Notes: generated from the sequence alone by a model not told the origin. A stretch of 15,585 nucleotides of DNA from an uncultured Rikenellaceae bacterium (GCA_904501625.1 CAJGBR010000037.1:1-15585); one strand, 5' to 3'. Shown: positions 1 through 7,320, counted from the stretch's first letter. Program-made: numbers and translations.

Positions 1-325
1 CGGAACATTCATAAAATATGCTCCGGCAGCAATTGTTGTAATGGGTGATGAACAGAAATCAGATTGTTGGGTTGAAGATTGTTCTATAGCAGCTACGATG
101 CTTCAGCTGGCAGCACAAGAACTCGGTGTGTCATCTTGCTGGGTACAAATCCGAGGTCGAAAACGTGAAGATGGTTTAGAGAGTGAAAAGTTTGTGTGTG
201 ATGTAATTGGCGCTGACCCTGGTAGTCGAGTCTTGTGTATTTTAGCCCTGGGCTATGCCGACTCTCAAGCCCGATTTGTTACCCACGATGATTCGTTGCC
301 AAATCCTAAAATTAAATTTTTGTAA
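1..325 (+). CDS. Nitroreductase family protein, 3' end only
   Basis: The reading frame is already open at base 2 and runs to the TAA at 323-325, so the N-terminal part lies outside the window. The visible ~108 residues show the C-terminal half of an FMN-dependent nitroreductase-like fold: a strand ending in APAAIVVMGD, then the WVEDCSIAATMLQLAAQELG helix, the SCWVQIRGR strand, and a late ILALGYAD segment, which in this family sits close to the flavin. Family members use NAD(P)H to reduce nitro compounds, quinones or flavins; the substrate cannot be told here. An ATG at base 41 is internal to the fold and is not a start. The gene converges on the yqeY-like gene, and the hairpin at 343-378 lies between them. 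Family call fairly sure, specific function unknown. Confidence 0.85.
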   Translation, partial: GTFIKYAPAAIVVMGDEQKSDCWVEDCSIAATMLQLAAQELGVSSCWVQIRGRKREDGLESEKFVCDVIGADPGSRVLCILALGYADSQARFVTHDDSLPNPKIKFL

Positions 326-334
326 ATAAGTCAT

Positions 335-378
335 AAAAAATAACGAGAGTTTCCCATAATACATAAGGAAACTCTCGT
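335..378 (-). terminator. Hairpin terminator between convergent genes
   Basis: A perfect 12-bp inverted repeat pairs 343-354 (ACGAGAGTTTCC) with 367-378, leaving a 12-base loop. Read on the minus strand, the stem is followed by a T-rich tail formed by the A-run at 335-340, so it best serves the leftward yqeY-like gene. It may also stop rightward transcription of the nitroreductase gene, but the plus-strand tail is only weakly T-rich. Confidence 0.75.
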
Positions 379-401
379 GTCTAATATCTGACAGATAGAG
401 G

Positions 402-851
402 TTATTTAGCCAGCAATCTTTTTACACATTCTGATATTGCACGTCCGTCGGCACGTCCTGCAAGTGCAGCCTGAGCGGCTTTCATAACTTTACCCATATC
501 TGCCGGAGATTGAGCACCGACCTCTGAGATGATTCTTGTCAATTCAGCTTCGAGTTCTTCAGCAGAGAGAGATTTCGGAAGAAACTCTTCGATTACAGCA
601 GCTTCGGCAGTCTCGGCAGCAGCCAACTCTTCACGTCCTGCCGTGCGATATGTTTCGGCCGACTCACGACGTTGTTTTACAAGTTTTTGCATAATTTTCA
701 GTACATCTGCATCGCTGATTTCTTGAGCACCATCAGCAGTTTTTGCCAGCAGAATTGCAGCCTTGATTGCACGCAGAGATTCAAGTCGAACCTTGTCTTT
801 AGCCAGCATTGATGCCTTAATGGCATCGTTTATTTTGATTTCCAACATCAT
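402..851 (-). CDS. GatB/YqeY domain protein
   Basis: This 149-residue protein matches the stand-alone YqeY family in length and pattern: an N-terminal helix (INDAIKASMLAKDKVRLESLRAIKAAI), a central RRESAETYRTAGREELAAAE segment, the turn VIEEFLPKSLS, and a C-terminal helical part with GAQSPADMGKVMKA. The family resembles the C-terminal tail domain of GatB, the tRNA-dependent amidotransferase subunit, and is presumed to touch tRNA or other RNA, but its cellular role is not settled. Two adjacent ATG codons (849-851 and 846-848) could both start it; the second gives one residue less. It appears to be transcribed alone, with a candidate promoter at 874-906 and a terminator hairpin at 343-378. Confidence 0.9.
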   Translation of the reverse strand: MMLEIKINDAIKASMLAKDKVRLESLRAIKAAILLAKTADGAQEISDADVLKIMQKLVKQRRESAETYRTAGREELAAAETAEAAVIEEFLPKSLSAEELEAELTRIISEVGAQSPADMGKVMKAAQAALAGRADGRAISECVKRLLAK

Positions 852-873
852 AGTATTAATATTTGTACAGGTG

Positions 874-906
874 CAAAATTAATAATAATCTTGTAATCGT
901 GTACAA
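874..906 (-). promoter_or_regulatory. Candidate promoter for the yqeY-like gene
   Basis: On the minus strand, bases 881-874 read TAATTTTG, an exact match to the Bacteroides -7 form TAnnTTTG. A TTG lies 22 bases upstream (906-904), slightly more than the usual 19-21. The start codon is about 22 bases downstream of the -7 element, implying a short leader. Confidence 0.45.
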
Positions 907-974
907 TAATCGAAATTTAGTTTAAGGTGAAAATCAACAATTAGGTGCGTTGTTGAAAAGTTTTTGCTTAAAAA

Positions 975-1006
975 GTTGTTTAAACCAAAAGTTAGAAGTA
1001 TTTTTG
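975..1006 (+). promoter_or_regulatory. Promoter for frdCAB
   Basis: GTTG at 975-978 is followed after exactly 20 bases by TATTTTTG at 999-1006, matching the Bacteroides promoter form (TTTG, 19-21 bases, TAnnTTTG). The predicted transcript would start near 1013, leaving an AT-rich leader of roughly 48 bases with no obvious Shine-Dalgarno site before the frdC ATG at 1061. Confidence 0.6.
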
Positions 1007-1060
1007 TCGAATTGATGGAAAAATTAAATAACCTTAAAAACATAATTAAAATTAATTTAC

Positions 1061-1750
1061 ATGAGTAACAACCTTTTCTCTTCAACGATCGGAAGAAAAC
1101 TGATCATGAGCATTTCAGGTTTGTTCCTGGTGCTTTTTTTGCTGTTTCATATGGCAATGAATATGGTGGCGATCTTCTCTCTGGAGGCCTACAATGCAGT
1201 CTGCCACTTCCTCGGAACTAACTGGTATGCATTGGCCGGAACAATGGTGTTGGCAGCAGGTTTTTTGTTCCACATCATTTATGCCTTTATTCTCACCAGA
1301 CATAACCTGGCAGCCAGAGGTAAAGAACGATATTCAGAACAAAAACGTTCGGGTAATGTCTCTTGGGCATCTCGCAATATGTTCGTTATCGGCGTAATCA
1401 TCGTATTGGGTCTGGTTATGCACCTTTATCATTTCTGGTACAAAATGCAGTTCGCGGAACTTGTCGGTAAGGAAATCGGTGGATTTGCGTGGGCTGATGG
1501 TGCAGGTTATTTGACATCGGTGTTTGCTAATCCTGTTGTAGTAATACTCTACATCGTATGGTTCGCGGCATTCTGGTTCCACCTGACACACGGTTTTTGG
1601 AGTGCATTCCACACAATCGGTTGGAATAACCAAGTATGGTTGAACCGTTGGAAATGTATTGCAAACATCTTTGCAACAATTATCTTCTTAGGATTTGCTG
1701 CAGTAGTGATCGCTATGTATTTTAAAGCAAACTGTGCAGCTTGCATTTAA
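1061..1750 (+). CDS. frdC: Fumarate reductase/succinate dehydrogenase cytochrome b subunit
   Basis: This 229-residue membrane subunit anchors the quinol:fumarate reductase and carries electrons between menaquinol and the iron-sulfur subunit through heme b. About five hydrophobic helices can be seen, near residues 13-37, 56-80, 107-127, 158-180 and 200-221, the layout of type B di-heme cytochrome b. Histidines that could be heme ligands sit inside or at the ends of helices: H30, H71 or H81, H121/H124 and H174/H177; four are expected to bind two hemes. The start MSNNLFSSTIGRKL is typical for the family in Bacteroidales. frdA begins 20 bases after the stop, so C, A and B form one operon. In anaerobic Bacteroidales the enzyme normally runs as a fumarate reductase, making succinate; the direction is inferred from that, not from the sequence. 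Confidence 0.93.
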   Translation: MSNNLFSSTIGRKLIMSISGLFLVLFLLFHMAMNMVAIFSLEAYNAVCHFLGTNWYALAGTMVLAAGFLFHIIYAFILTRHNLAARGKERYSEQKRSGNVSWASRNMFVIGVIIVLGLVMHLYHFWYKMQFAELVGKEIGGFAWADGAGYLTSVFANPVVVILYIVWFAAFWFHLTHGFWSAFHTIGWNNQVWLNRWKCIANIFATIIFLGFAAVVIAMYFKANCAACI

Positions 1751-1769
1751 CGATTAAAAGTTTGGAATA

Positions 1770-3710
1770 ATGAGTATATTGGATTCAAAAATACCCGAAG
1801 GCCCGTTGGCTCAAAAGTGGAGCAAACATAAAGCCGAAATCAAAGTGGTAAGTCCTGCCAACAAACGTAAATTGGACGTAATCGTAATCGGTACAGGTTT
1901 GGGTGGTGCAAGTGCAGCAGCCTCTCTTGGTGAACTCGGTTATAATGTAAAGGTATTCTGCATCAGCGACTCACCACGTCGTGCTCACTCTATCGCAGCA
2001 CAAGGTGGTATCAATGCTGCAAAGAACTATCAAAATGATAACGACTCGGTTTTCCGTCTGTTCTATGACACAATCAAAGGTGGTGACTACCGTGCTCGCG
2101 AAGCTAACGTTTATCGTTTGGCAGAGGTCGCAAACTCAATTATCGACCAATGTGTAGCTCAAGGTGTTCCTTTTGCACGCGATTACGGTGGTTTGTTGGA
2201 TAACCGTTCATTCGGTGGAGCACAAGTATCTCGTACATTCTATGCTCGTGGTCAAACCGGACAACAATTGTTGCTGGGTGCATATGCTGCATTGAACCGT
2301 CAGGTGAATAAAGGTTCTGTGAAGAGCTACCCACGATATGAAATGCTCGACCTTGTAGTTGTTGACGGAAAAGCTCGCGGTATTATTGCACGTAACCTCG
2401 TTACAGGTGCAATCGAACGTTTCGGTGCTCACGCAGTAGTTATTGCAAGTGGTGGTTATGGTAACGTATTCTTCTTGTCAACAAACGCGATGAACTCAAA
2501 TGGTTCTGCAGCTTGGCAATGCTACAAGAAGGGAGCAATGTTTGCTAACCCGTGTTTCACTCAAATTCACCCGACTTGTATTCCTGTTCACGGTGACCAA
2601 CAGTCTAAACTGACTTTGATGAGTGAATCATTGCGTAACGATGGTCGTATCTGGGTTCCAAAGAAAGAATCTGATGTGGCAAAATTGCGTTCAGGTGCAA
2701 TCAAAGCATCTCAAATTCCTGAAGAAGATCGTGACTACTACTTGGAACGCCGCTATCCAGCATTCGGTAACCTTGTTCCGCGTGACGTAGCTTCTCGAGC
2801 TGCTAAGGAACGTTGTGACGCAGGTTTCGGTGTAAACTCAACAGGTTTGGCTGTATATCTCGATTTCTCTACTGCAATCAAACGTCTCGGTCGAAACGTT
2901 ATCGAACAACGTTATGGTAACCTTTTCCAAATGTACGAAAAGATTACAGACGTCAATCCGTATGACGAACCAATGATGATTTATCCTGCAGTTCACTATA
3001 CAATGGGTGGTATCTGGGTTGACTACAACTTGATGACAACTATACCAGGTCTGTATGCAATCGGTGAAGCAAACTTCTCAGACCACGGTGCAAACCGTCT
3101 TGGAGCATCAGCATTGATGCAAGGTCTTGCAGATGGATACTTTGTATTGCCATACACAATCGGTGATTATCTGTCACACGAAATCCAATCACCAAAGGTT
3201 GATACAAATGCACCTGAATTCGTTGCAGCAGAAAAAGCTATCCGTGAAAAGATCGCAAAATTGTTCTCAGTTAACGGAACACTCTCACCAGACGATATTC
3301 ATAAAGAACTCGGTCACATTATGTGGGATAACGTAGGTATGGCTCGTTCAGAAGAGAGTCTGAAGAAAGCGTTGGTTGAAATACCGAAGCTTAGAGAAAA
3401 ATTCTGGAAAAACGTGCGTGTTGCAGGTAAAGGAGAAGAATTTAACCAAGAACTTGAAAAAGCACTTCGCTTGGCGGATTTCCTCGAAATGGGCGAATTG
3501 ATGGCTCGCGATGCTTTGAACAGAAATGAATCTTGTGGAGGTCACTTCCGCGTTGAATACCAAACTTCAGAAGGCGAAACATTGCGTGATGACCAAAATT
3601 ATGCATATGTGGCAATTTGGGAATACAAAGGCGATGCAGAACCTGTTATGTATAAGGAAGAATTGAAGTTCGAAGCAGTGAAACTTGCTCAACGTAACTA
3701 CAAAGACTAA
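1770..3710 (+). CDS. frdA: Fumarate reductase/succinate dehydrogenase flavoprotein subunit
   Basis: This 646-residue catalytic subunit interconverts fumarate and succinate at the cytoplasmic face of the membrane. The FAD-binding motif GTGLGG is at residues 41-46. H73 in RAHSIAAQGG is the expected histidine for covalent FAD attachment. The substrate site is visible as GGAQVSRTFYARGQTGQ (149-165), the QIHPT segment (265-269), PRDVASR (337-343, with the catalytic arginine) and HYTMGGIWVD (409-418). The GEANFSDHGANRLGASAL segment near 432-449 closes the FAD domain. The C-terminal helical domain keeps the GGHFR motif. The length and the N-terminal extension before the FAD motif fit the type B enzymes of Bacteroidales. 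Codon use looks strongly biased (many CGT, GGT and AAC codons), suggesting high expression. No truncation or frameshift is seen. Confidence 0.96.
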   Translation: MSILDSKIPEGPLAQKWSKHKAEIKVVSPANKRKLDVIVIGTGLGGASAAASLGELGYNVKVFCISDSPRRAHSIAAQGGINAAKNYQNDNDSVFRLFYDTIKGGDYRAREANVYRLAEVANSIIDQCVAQGVPFARDYGGLLDNRSFGGAQVSRTFYARGQTGQQLLLGAYAALNRQVNKGSVKSYPRYEMLDLVVVDGKARGIIARNLVTGAIERFGAHAVVIASGGYGNVFFLSTNAMNSNGSAAWQCYKKGAMFANPCFTQIHPTCIPVHGDQQSKLTLMSESLRNDGRIWVPKKESDVAKLRSGAIKASQIPEEDRDYYLERRYPAFGNLVPRDVASRAAKERCDAGFGVNSTGLAVYLDFSTAIKRLGRNVIEQRYGNLFQMYEKITDVNPYDEPMMIYPAVHYTMGGIWVDYNLMTTIPGLYAIGEANFSDHGANRLGASALMQGLADGYFVLPYTIGDYLSHEIQSPKVDTNAPEFVAAEKAIREKIAKLFSVNGTLSPDDIHKELGHIMWDNVGMARSEESLKKALVEIPKLREKFWKNVRVAGKGEEFNQELEKALRLADFLEMGELMARDALNRNESCGGHFRVEYQTSEGETLRDDQNYAYVAIWEYKGDAEPVMYKEELKFEAVKLAQRNYKD

Positions 3711-3742
3711 GCGTAAATCGTTACTGTAAAAAGATTAAGATA

Positions 3743-4486
3743 ATGAATTTTACATTAAAAGTATGGCGTCAGGCTAGTCCTAAAGCCAAAGGTGAGTTTA
3801 AAACTTATCAAGTATCAAATATATCTCCAGACACTTCGTTCCTCGAAATGTTGGACATCTTGAATAATAACCTGATTCACGAAGGTCAGGATCCTGTCGC
3901 ATTTGACCACGATTGCCGTGAAGGTATTTGTGGTGCGTGCTCACTGTTTATCAATGGTCACGCACACGGTCCGGACACTTTGATTACGACTTGCCAATTG
4001 CATATGCGTAAGTTCAAAGATGGTGAAACTATCACTATCGAACCGTGGCGTTCAGCTGCTTTCCCTGTAATTAAAGACTTGGTTGTTAATCGTCAGGCTT
4101 TCGACCAAATTCTTCAATCAGGTGGCTTTATCTCTGTTAATACAGGTGGTGTGCCGGATGCAAATGCAATTCCAATCTCGAAGAAAGATGCAGACGAATC
4201 AATGGATGCTGCAGCTTGTATCGGTTGTGGTGCTTGCGTTGCAACTTGTAAGAATGGTTCAGCAATGTTGTTCGTTGCTGCACGTGTATCTTCTTTGGCT
4301 AAATTGCCACAAGGTCGTATCGAAGCTGCTCGCCGTGCTAAGGCAATGGTGGCTAAGATGGACGAACTTGGCTTTGGTGCTTGTACTAACACAGGTGCTT
4401 GTGAAGCAGAGTGTCCGAAAGGAATCTCAATCGCTCATATTGCTCGCTTGAATCGTGAGTTCTTGAGTGCTAAGTTCCAAGACTAA
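3743..4486 (+). CDS. frdB: Fumarate reductase/succinate dehydrogenase iron-sulfur subunit
   Basis: This 247-residue subunit carries electrons between the heme-bearing FrdC and the flavin of FrdA through three clusters. All expected cysteines are present: C58, C63, C66 and C84 for the plant-type [2Fe-2S] cluster; C159, C162, C165 and C224 for [4Fe-4S]; and C169, C214 and C220 for [3Fe-4S]. The last assignments follow known type B structures, where the two C-terminal motifs share cysteines. The N-terminal ferredoxin-like domain spans about residues 1-105 and the helical ferredoxin domain about 145-247. The gene starts 33 bases after the frdA stop and is followed by a strong terminator at 4509-4539, so it closes the frdCAB operon. 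Confidence 0.96.
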   Translation: MNFTLKVWRQASPKAKGEFKTYQVSNISPDTSFLEMLDILNNNLIHEGQDPVAFDHDCREGICGACSLFINGHAHGPDTLITTCQLHMRKFKDGETITIEPWRSAAFPVIKDLVVNRQAFDQILQSGGFISVNTGGVPDANAIPISKKDADESMDAAACIGCGACVATCKNGSAMLFVAARVSSLAKLPQGRIEAARRAKAMVAKMDELGFGACTNTGACEAECPKGISIAHIARLNREFLSAKFQD

Positions 4487-4508
4487 ACCCTTATATTTTA
4501 GATAATTG

Positions 4509-4539
4509 GGAGCCATTTTTTTAAATGGCTCCTTTTTTT
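4509..4539 (+). terminator. Rho-independent terminator of frdCAB
   Basis: A perfect 10-bp stem (GGAGCCATTT at 4509-4518 with AAATGGCTCC at 4523-4532), a four-T loop and seven T residues (4533-4539) form a textbook intrinsic terminator 22 bases after the frdB stop. A second T-run follows at 4542-4552. Confidence 0.93.
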
Positions 4540-4573
4540 GTGTTTTTTTTTTGAAAAAAAAGTGTCAAAAAAA

Positions 4574-4604
4574 ATTGCAGATATTAAAATAATTTGTAAC
4601 TTTG
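4574..4604 (+). promoter_or_regulatory. Promoter for perR-rubrerythrin, with a possible PerR operator
   Basis: ATTG (4574-4577), a 19-base spacer and TAACTTTG (4597-4604) match the Bacteroides promoter form closely. The predicted start near 4611 leaves a leader of only about 13 bases. Between the two elements, bases 4584-4599 (TTAAAATAATTTGTAA) form an imperfect dyad, with 5 of 8 pairs matched. It resembles the PerR box of Bacillus (consensus recalled as TTATAATnATTATAA; 10 of 14 fixed positions agree). A repressor bound there would block the polymerase. The promoter call is firmer than the operator call. Confidence 0.65.
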
Positions 4605-4623
4605 CAATGAAAACAAATTTGTA

Positions 4624-5031
4624 ATGATTACAGAAAGTGCTATAGATAGGTTGATGACCATAGGAATAAAACCCTCGCTACAACGGGTGGCAATAATGCA
4701 GTATCTGTTGGATAACAGAACACACCCGACTGTTGATGAGATTTATTCAGGACTACAACCTAATATGCCGACTCTGTCACGAACAACTGTTTATAATACG
4801 TTGAAACTGCTGAGTGAAAAGGGGGCAGTGCTGACTCTCGATATAGATAAAAATCAGAGTCGATATGATGGCAACATCTCATTGCACGGTCATTTCCTGT
4901 GTACGAAGTGTGGCCATATTGAGGATCTTTTCATCGAGCAGTTGGACTTTCTGAAACAATTCCATCCAGATGGGGCAGAAATTCGCGATGTTCAGTTGCT
5001 TTACAAAGGAGTTTGCAAGAATTGTAAGTAA
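4624..5031 (+). CDS. perR: PerR-type peroxide-sensing repressor (Fur family)
   Basis: This 135-residue Fur-family regulator has an N-terminal winged helix (about 1-80, recognition helix around LSRTTVYNTLKLL) and a C-terminal dimerization domain. The structural zinc site is intact: C93/C96 and C131/C134. The regulatory metal ligands line up one for one with Bacillus subtilis PerR after a three-residue shift: H34, D82, H88, H90 and D101. The aspartate at D101, five residues after the second cysteine, is the feature that separates peroxide-sensing PerR from iron-sensing Fur, which has glutamate there. Metal-catalysed oxidation of the histidines by peroxide would release the repressor from DNA. 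The gene lies 24 bases ahead of a reverse rubrerythrin, a classical PerR target, which supports the call. Autoregulation is suggested by the dyad inside its promoter. The ATG at 4624 is the only good start. Confidence 0.88.
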   Translation: MITESAIDRLMTIGIKPSLQRVAIMQYLLDNRTHPTVDEIYSGLQPNMPTLSRTTVYNTLKLLSEKGAVLTLDIDKNQSRYDGNISLHGHFLCTKCGHIEDLFIEQLDFLKQFHPDGAEIRDVQLLYKGVCKNCK

Positions 5032-5055
5032 TGTTGAAATTTAATTTATTTAGTT

Positions 5056-5607
5056 ATGAAAAAGTTTAGATGTAAAGTGTGTGGTTATATCCACGAAGGT
5101 GAAGTAGCTCCGGAAGAATGTCCATTGTGTGGTGTTCCGGCAGAACAATTCGAAGAAATGCAAGAACGTGAAGGTGATTTGGTATTCGCAGATGAACACG
5201 TAATCGGTGTGGCTCAAGGTGTAGATCCGGTAATTCTTGAAGGTTTGAGAGCTCACTTTAATGGCGAAAGTACCGAAGTGGGAATGTATCTGGCAATGAG
5301 TCGTCAGGCAGATCGTGAAGGTTATCCTGAAATTGCAGAAGCATTCAGACGTTATGCATTTGAAGAAGCAGATCACGCTGCACGCTTTGCTGAGTTGTTG
5401 GGAGAAGTTGTTTGGGATACAGAAACCAATCTTCGTAAACGAATGGAAGCAGAAGCTGGTGCTTGCGAAGATAAGAAACGAATTGCGACTTTGGCAAAAC
5501 AACAAAATCTCGATGCAATTCACGATACCGTTCACGAAATGTGCAAAGACGAAGCTCGTCACGGTAAAGGTTTCGAAGGTTTGTACAAACGTTATTTTGG
5601 AAAATAA
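5056..5607 (+). CDS. Reverse rubrerythrin (rubredoxin domain first), peroxide-reducing
   Basis: This 183-residue protein is a non-heme iron peroxidase of anaerobes that reduces hydrogen peroxide to water with electrons from NADH via redox partners. The N-terminal rubredoxin domain (about 1-35) holds C6, C9, C22 and C25 in two CxxC pairs. The four-helix ferritin-like domain (about 55-180) has the diiron residues in E71-S-T-E74, the EEADH segment (103-107) and KDEARH (164-169). Having the rubredoxin domain first is the reverse of classical rubrerythrin, as in the Clostridium acetobutylicum enzymes. It is co-transcribed with perR upstream (24-base gap) and ends at the strong hairpin at 5624-5663. 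Location is cytoplasmic, with no signal peptide. The domain order is certain; the substrate is inferred from the family. Confidence 0.92.
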   Translation: MKKFRCKVCGYIHEGEVAPEECPLCGVPAEQFEEMQEREGDLVFADEHVIGVAQGVDPVILEGLRAHFNGESTEVGMYLAMSRQADREGYPEIAEAFRRYAFEEADHAARFAELLGEVVWDTETNLRKRMEAEAGACEDKKRIATLAKQQNLDAIHDTVHEMCKDEARHGKGFEGLYKRYFGK

Positions 5608-5623
5608 ACCTTCTGAATTTGAT

Positions 5624-5663
5624 AAAAAGATAAGGGTGTCTTTTCGGACACCCTTATCTTTTT
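5624..5663. terminator. Bidirectional terminator between rubrerythrin and thioredoxin genes
   Basis: A perfect 17-bp inverted repeat pairs 5624-5640 with 5647-5663 around a six-base loop (TTTTCG). The GC-rich core GATAAGGGTGTC is flanked by five A residues on the left and five T residues on the right, so both strands end in a hairpin plus T-run. It sits 16 bases after the rubrerythrin stop and 94 bases beyond the thioredoxin stop on the other strand. Confidence 0.93.
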
Positions 5664-5682
5664 ATTAGTTTAAAATAAATTA

Positions 5683-5747
5683 GACTGCTCATTTTGTGGT
5701 AGTTTGCTCACTCAATACTCCAGTTGTTTTATTAGAGAAGAGCAGTC
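5683..5747 (-). repeat. 8-bp inverted repeat with a long loop downstream of the thioredoxin gene
   Basis: GACTGCTC at 5683-5690 pairs perfectly with GAGCAGTC at 5740-5747 across 49 bases. Read leftward, the second arm is followed by an AT-rich stretch, so it could act as an extra stop or a 3' end stabiliser for the leftward transcript. The loop shows no strong inner stem, so this may be chance. Confidence 0.3.
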
Positions 5748-5757
5748 AAAAGATTCA

Positions 5758-6177
5758 TTATTTTTTAGAATCGAAAGCTTTATTCAGAAAAGTGACGAAC
5801 TTTGACTTTTCTGAAGAACCAAGTTGTGTGGTGACAACTTTGCCATTTTTGTCCAAGATTGCAAAGAATGGAATGCTGCCTTTGAAACCTGTTGCTTTGA
5901 ATTTCTTGATGTCTTCTTGAATATCTTTTTGGTCAACATCAAAATAGATGACATTCATCTTTTTTAGAATCGTAGCAACTTCCGCATCTTTCATAATTTG
6001 ATTTTTCATCATTTTGCAGGGGCCGCACCAGGTTGCAGTAATCATAACAAGTGTCGGTTTTTCTTTTTCGACTACGTGTTTTGCAGCCAAGTATGTTTCA
6101 TCATAGTTGCTCTTTTCTTGAGCAGTAGTTGTTGCGAATGCCAATATGGCTGCAAGCATCAAAATCAGTTTTTTCAT
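5758..6177 (-). CDS. Secreted thioredoxin-family protein
   Basis: This 139-residue protein starts with a signal peptide: lysines at 2-3, a hydrophobic run at about 4-14, and ATTTAQ with likely cleavage after A19. Q20 rather than cysteine follows, so it is not a lipoprotein. The mature part has a thioredoxin fold with the active site WCGPC at 50-54 and the cis-proline segment SIPFF around P103. WCGPC is the classical reducing motif, so a periplasmic dithiol reductase or cysteine-protection role is likely; the partner is unknown. It is the last gene of the leftward cluster, starting 27 bases after the EEP-family stop, and is followed by hairpins at 5683-5747 and 5624-5663. Transcription may be from the cluster or from an unseen internal promoter. 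Confidence 0.9.
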   Translation of the reverse strand: MKKLILMLAAILAFATTTAQEKSNYDETYLAAKHVVEKEKPTLVMITATWCGPCKMMKNQIMKDAEVATILKKMNVIYFDVDQKDIQEDIKKFKATGFKGSIPFFAILDKNGKVVTTQLGSSEKSKFVTFLNKAFDSKK

Positions 6178-6204
6178 AAAAGAAATTTTTTAAGTGAATG
6201 TATG

Positions 6205-7320
6205 TCAATTAGTTTTCATTAGTTCTATTTGTGCAGTAATAGGGTAGTGATCTGAAAATTCTACATCAAGGATATTGAATTTTCTTGAAATCATATCATT
6301 AGAGTGCAATATGTAGTCGATGCACATCATTCCGAACAATTGATTGAATGTGCTTCTGAATCCCTTTCCTGATTGTATAAATGAATCATCGAAGTCACCA
6401 CGTATTTTGTTATATGTATATGATAGAGGTGTGTCATTGAAATCACCACAGATGATTGTGCGATATTGTCGTTTATCAATGATCGTGCGAAGTGAGTCAG
6501 CGTGAGATGCTCTGATTTTTGAGTTTTGGCTCAGTTTGTTGAATATCGACCAAAGACGGTCCTCGCGATTCGTACTATCTGAAAATTGTTCCTCTGTCAG
6601 GTATGTTATATCGTTATTCGAGATTTGTGTACTCTGGAGATGGGTCGTAAACAATCGGATAGTATCCCCTTTTTCAATCAGTATGTCACACATAACGGCT
6701 CCGTATCCTCTCTTATGGTTCAGTTGGATATATTCGGCATTGAGAATTTTCTTTTTGCTGTATACTGCGATTGATGGAGCATATATCCGCTGTGCAAAAC
6801 TGAACACTCGCTTGTATGGCCACATTCCCATCATCGAATCAATATTTTCTTGTGTGGCATTGGGCAGCGTGCGAAACTCTTGAATACAGATGATATCGGG
6901 ATTCTCGCGATTAAAGAGTGATACGATCGAATCCAAATTACTCTTTAAGCCTCGGCATTTATGCGTGAATCCGCCGATATTGTAACTTATTATATTCAGA
7001 GTTTGTGCCGGAAGATTGTTATTATACTCTTTTTTGAAATCTGGTTGTAATAGTAGTCCGCCTTGAGACATTCCGAGAATCAGTATCGCTGCCGGAATGA
7101 AAACATATTTTTTCCACGCAATAATCCATAGCAACATTATAATTATATTGATAATATAGATTATTGGGGCACACAATGTCAGGAGTGATAATTGAGGTAT
7201 ACTTTCAGGTGAAACTGATGCTCCAAGTAGTGTTGCAGCCAAAGCAAGTGCGGCAATTACGGTAATCGCAATTGCAAAAAATTTTCCTATAATTGATATA
7301 ATTCCGCCCTGCAAACCCAT
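6205..7320 (-). CDS. Membrane-anchored endonuclease/exonuclease/phosphatase (EEP) family protein
   Basis: This 371-residue protein has three N-terminal hydrophobic segments (about 8-33, 42-66 and 72-90), followed by an EEP domain from about residue 105. The catalytic motifs are intact: SYNIGG with N114, CIQEF with E148, TTHLQS with H227, CGDFND with D293 and N295, IDYIL with D335, and SDHYP with D357 and H358. This metal-dependent fold cuts phosphodiester bonds in DNA, RNA, phosphoinositides or sphingomyelin; the substrate is not predictable from these motifs. With three helices before the domain, the side of the membrane depends on helix orientation, which I cannot fix. The gene starts two bases after the rhomboid stop, so the two are translated from one message. 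A similar three-helix plus EEP layout is common in Bacteroidales. Confidence 0.88.
   Translation of the reverse strand: MGLQGGIISIIGKFFAIAITVIAALALAATLLGASVSPESIPQLSLLTLCAPIIYIINIIIMLLWIIAWKKYVFIPAAILILGMSQGGLLLQPDFKKEYNNNLPAQTLNIISYNIGGFTHKCRGLKSNLDSIVSLFNRENPDIICIQEFRTLPNATQENIDSMMGMWPYKRVFSFAQRIYAPSIAVYSKKKILNAEYIQLNHKRGYGAVMCDILIEKGDTIRLFTTHLQSTQISNNDITYLTEEQFSDSTNREDRLWSIFNKLSQNSKIRASHADSLRTIIDKRQYRTIICGDFNDTPLSYTYNKIRGDFDDSFIQSGKGFRSTFNQLFGMMCIDYILHSNDMISRKFNILDVEFSDHYPITAQIELMKTN

Noticed and set aside
529..726. 65-codon plus-strand frame opposite the yqeY-like gene
   Set aside because: Serine and alanine-rich antisense shadow of a clear YqeY-family gene.
879..1085. 68-codon minus-strand frame in the gap before frdC
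   Set aside because: It overlaps the frdCAB promoter and the frdC start, is composed of AT-driven residues (F, L, N, I) and has no support.
4083..4451. 122-codon frame inside frdB on the same strand
   Set aside because: It is an alternate frame of frdB with a repetitive L, V and Q composition; all eleven cluster cysteines are in the frdB frame.
4540..4580. Long T and A runs after frdB, considered as a sequencing fault or a second terminator
   Set aside because: The T-run and A-run could pair weakly, but the true terminator ends at 4539; homopolymers alone do not support another feature.
5050..5562. 170-codon open frame on the minus strand opposite rubrerythrin
   Set aside because: Its product is rich in F, C, T and S with no recognisable domain, and it mirrors the real gene, whose four cysteines and diiron motifs are intact. 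It is a shadow of biased codons.
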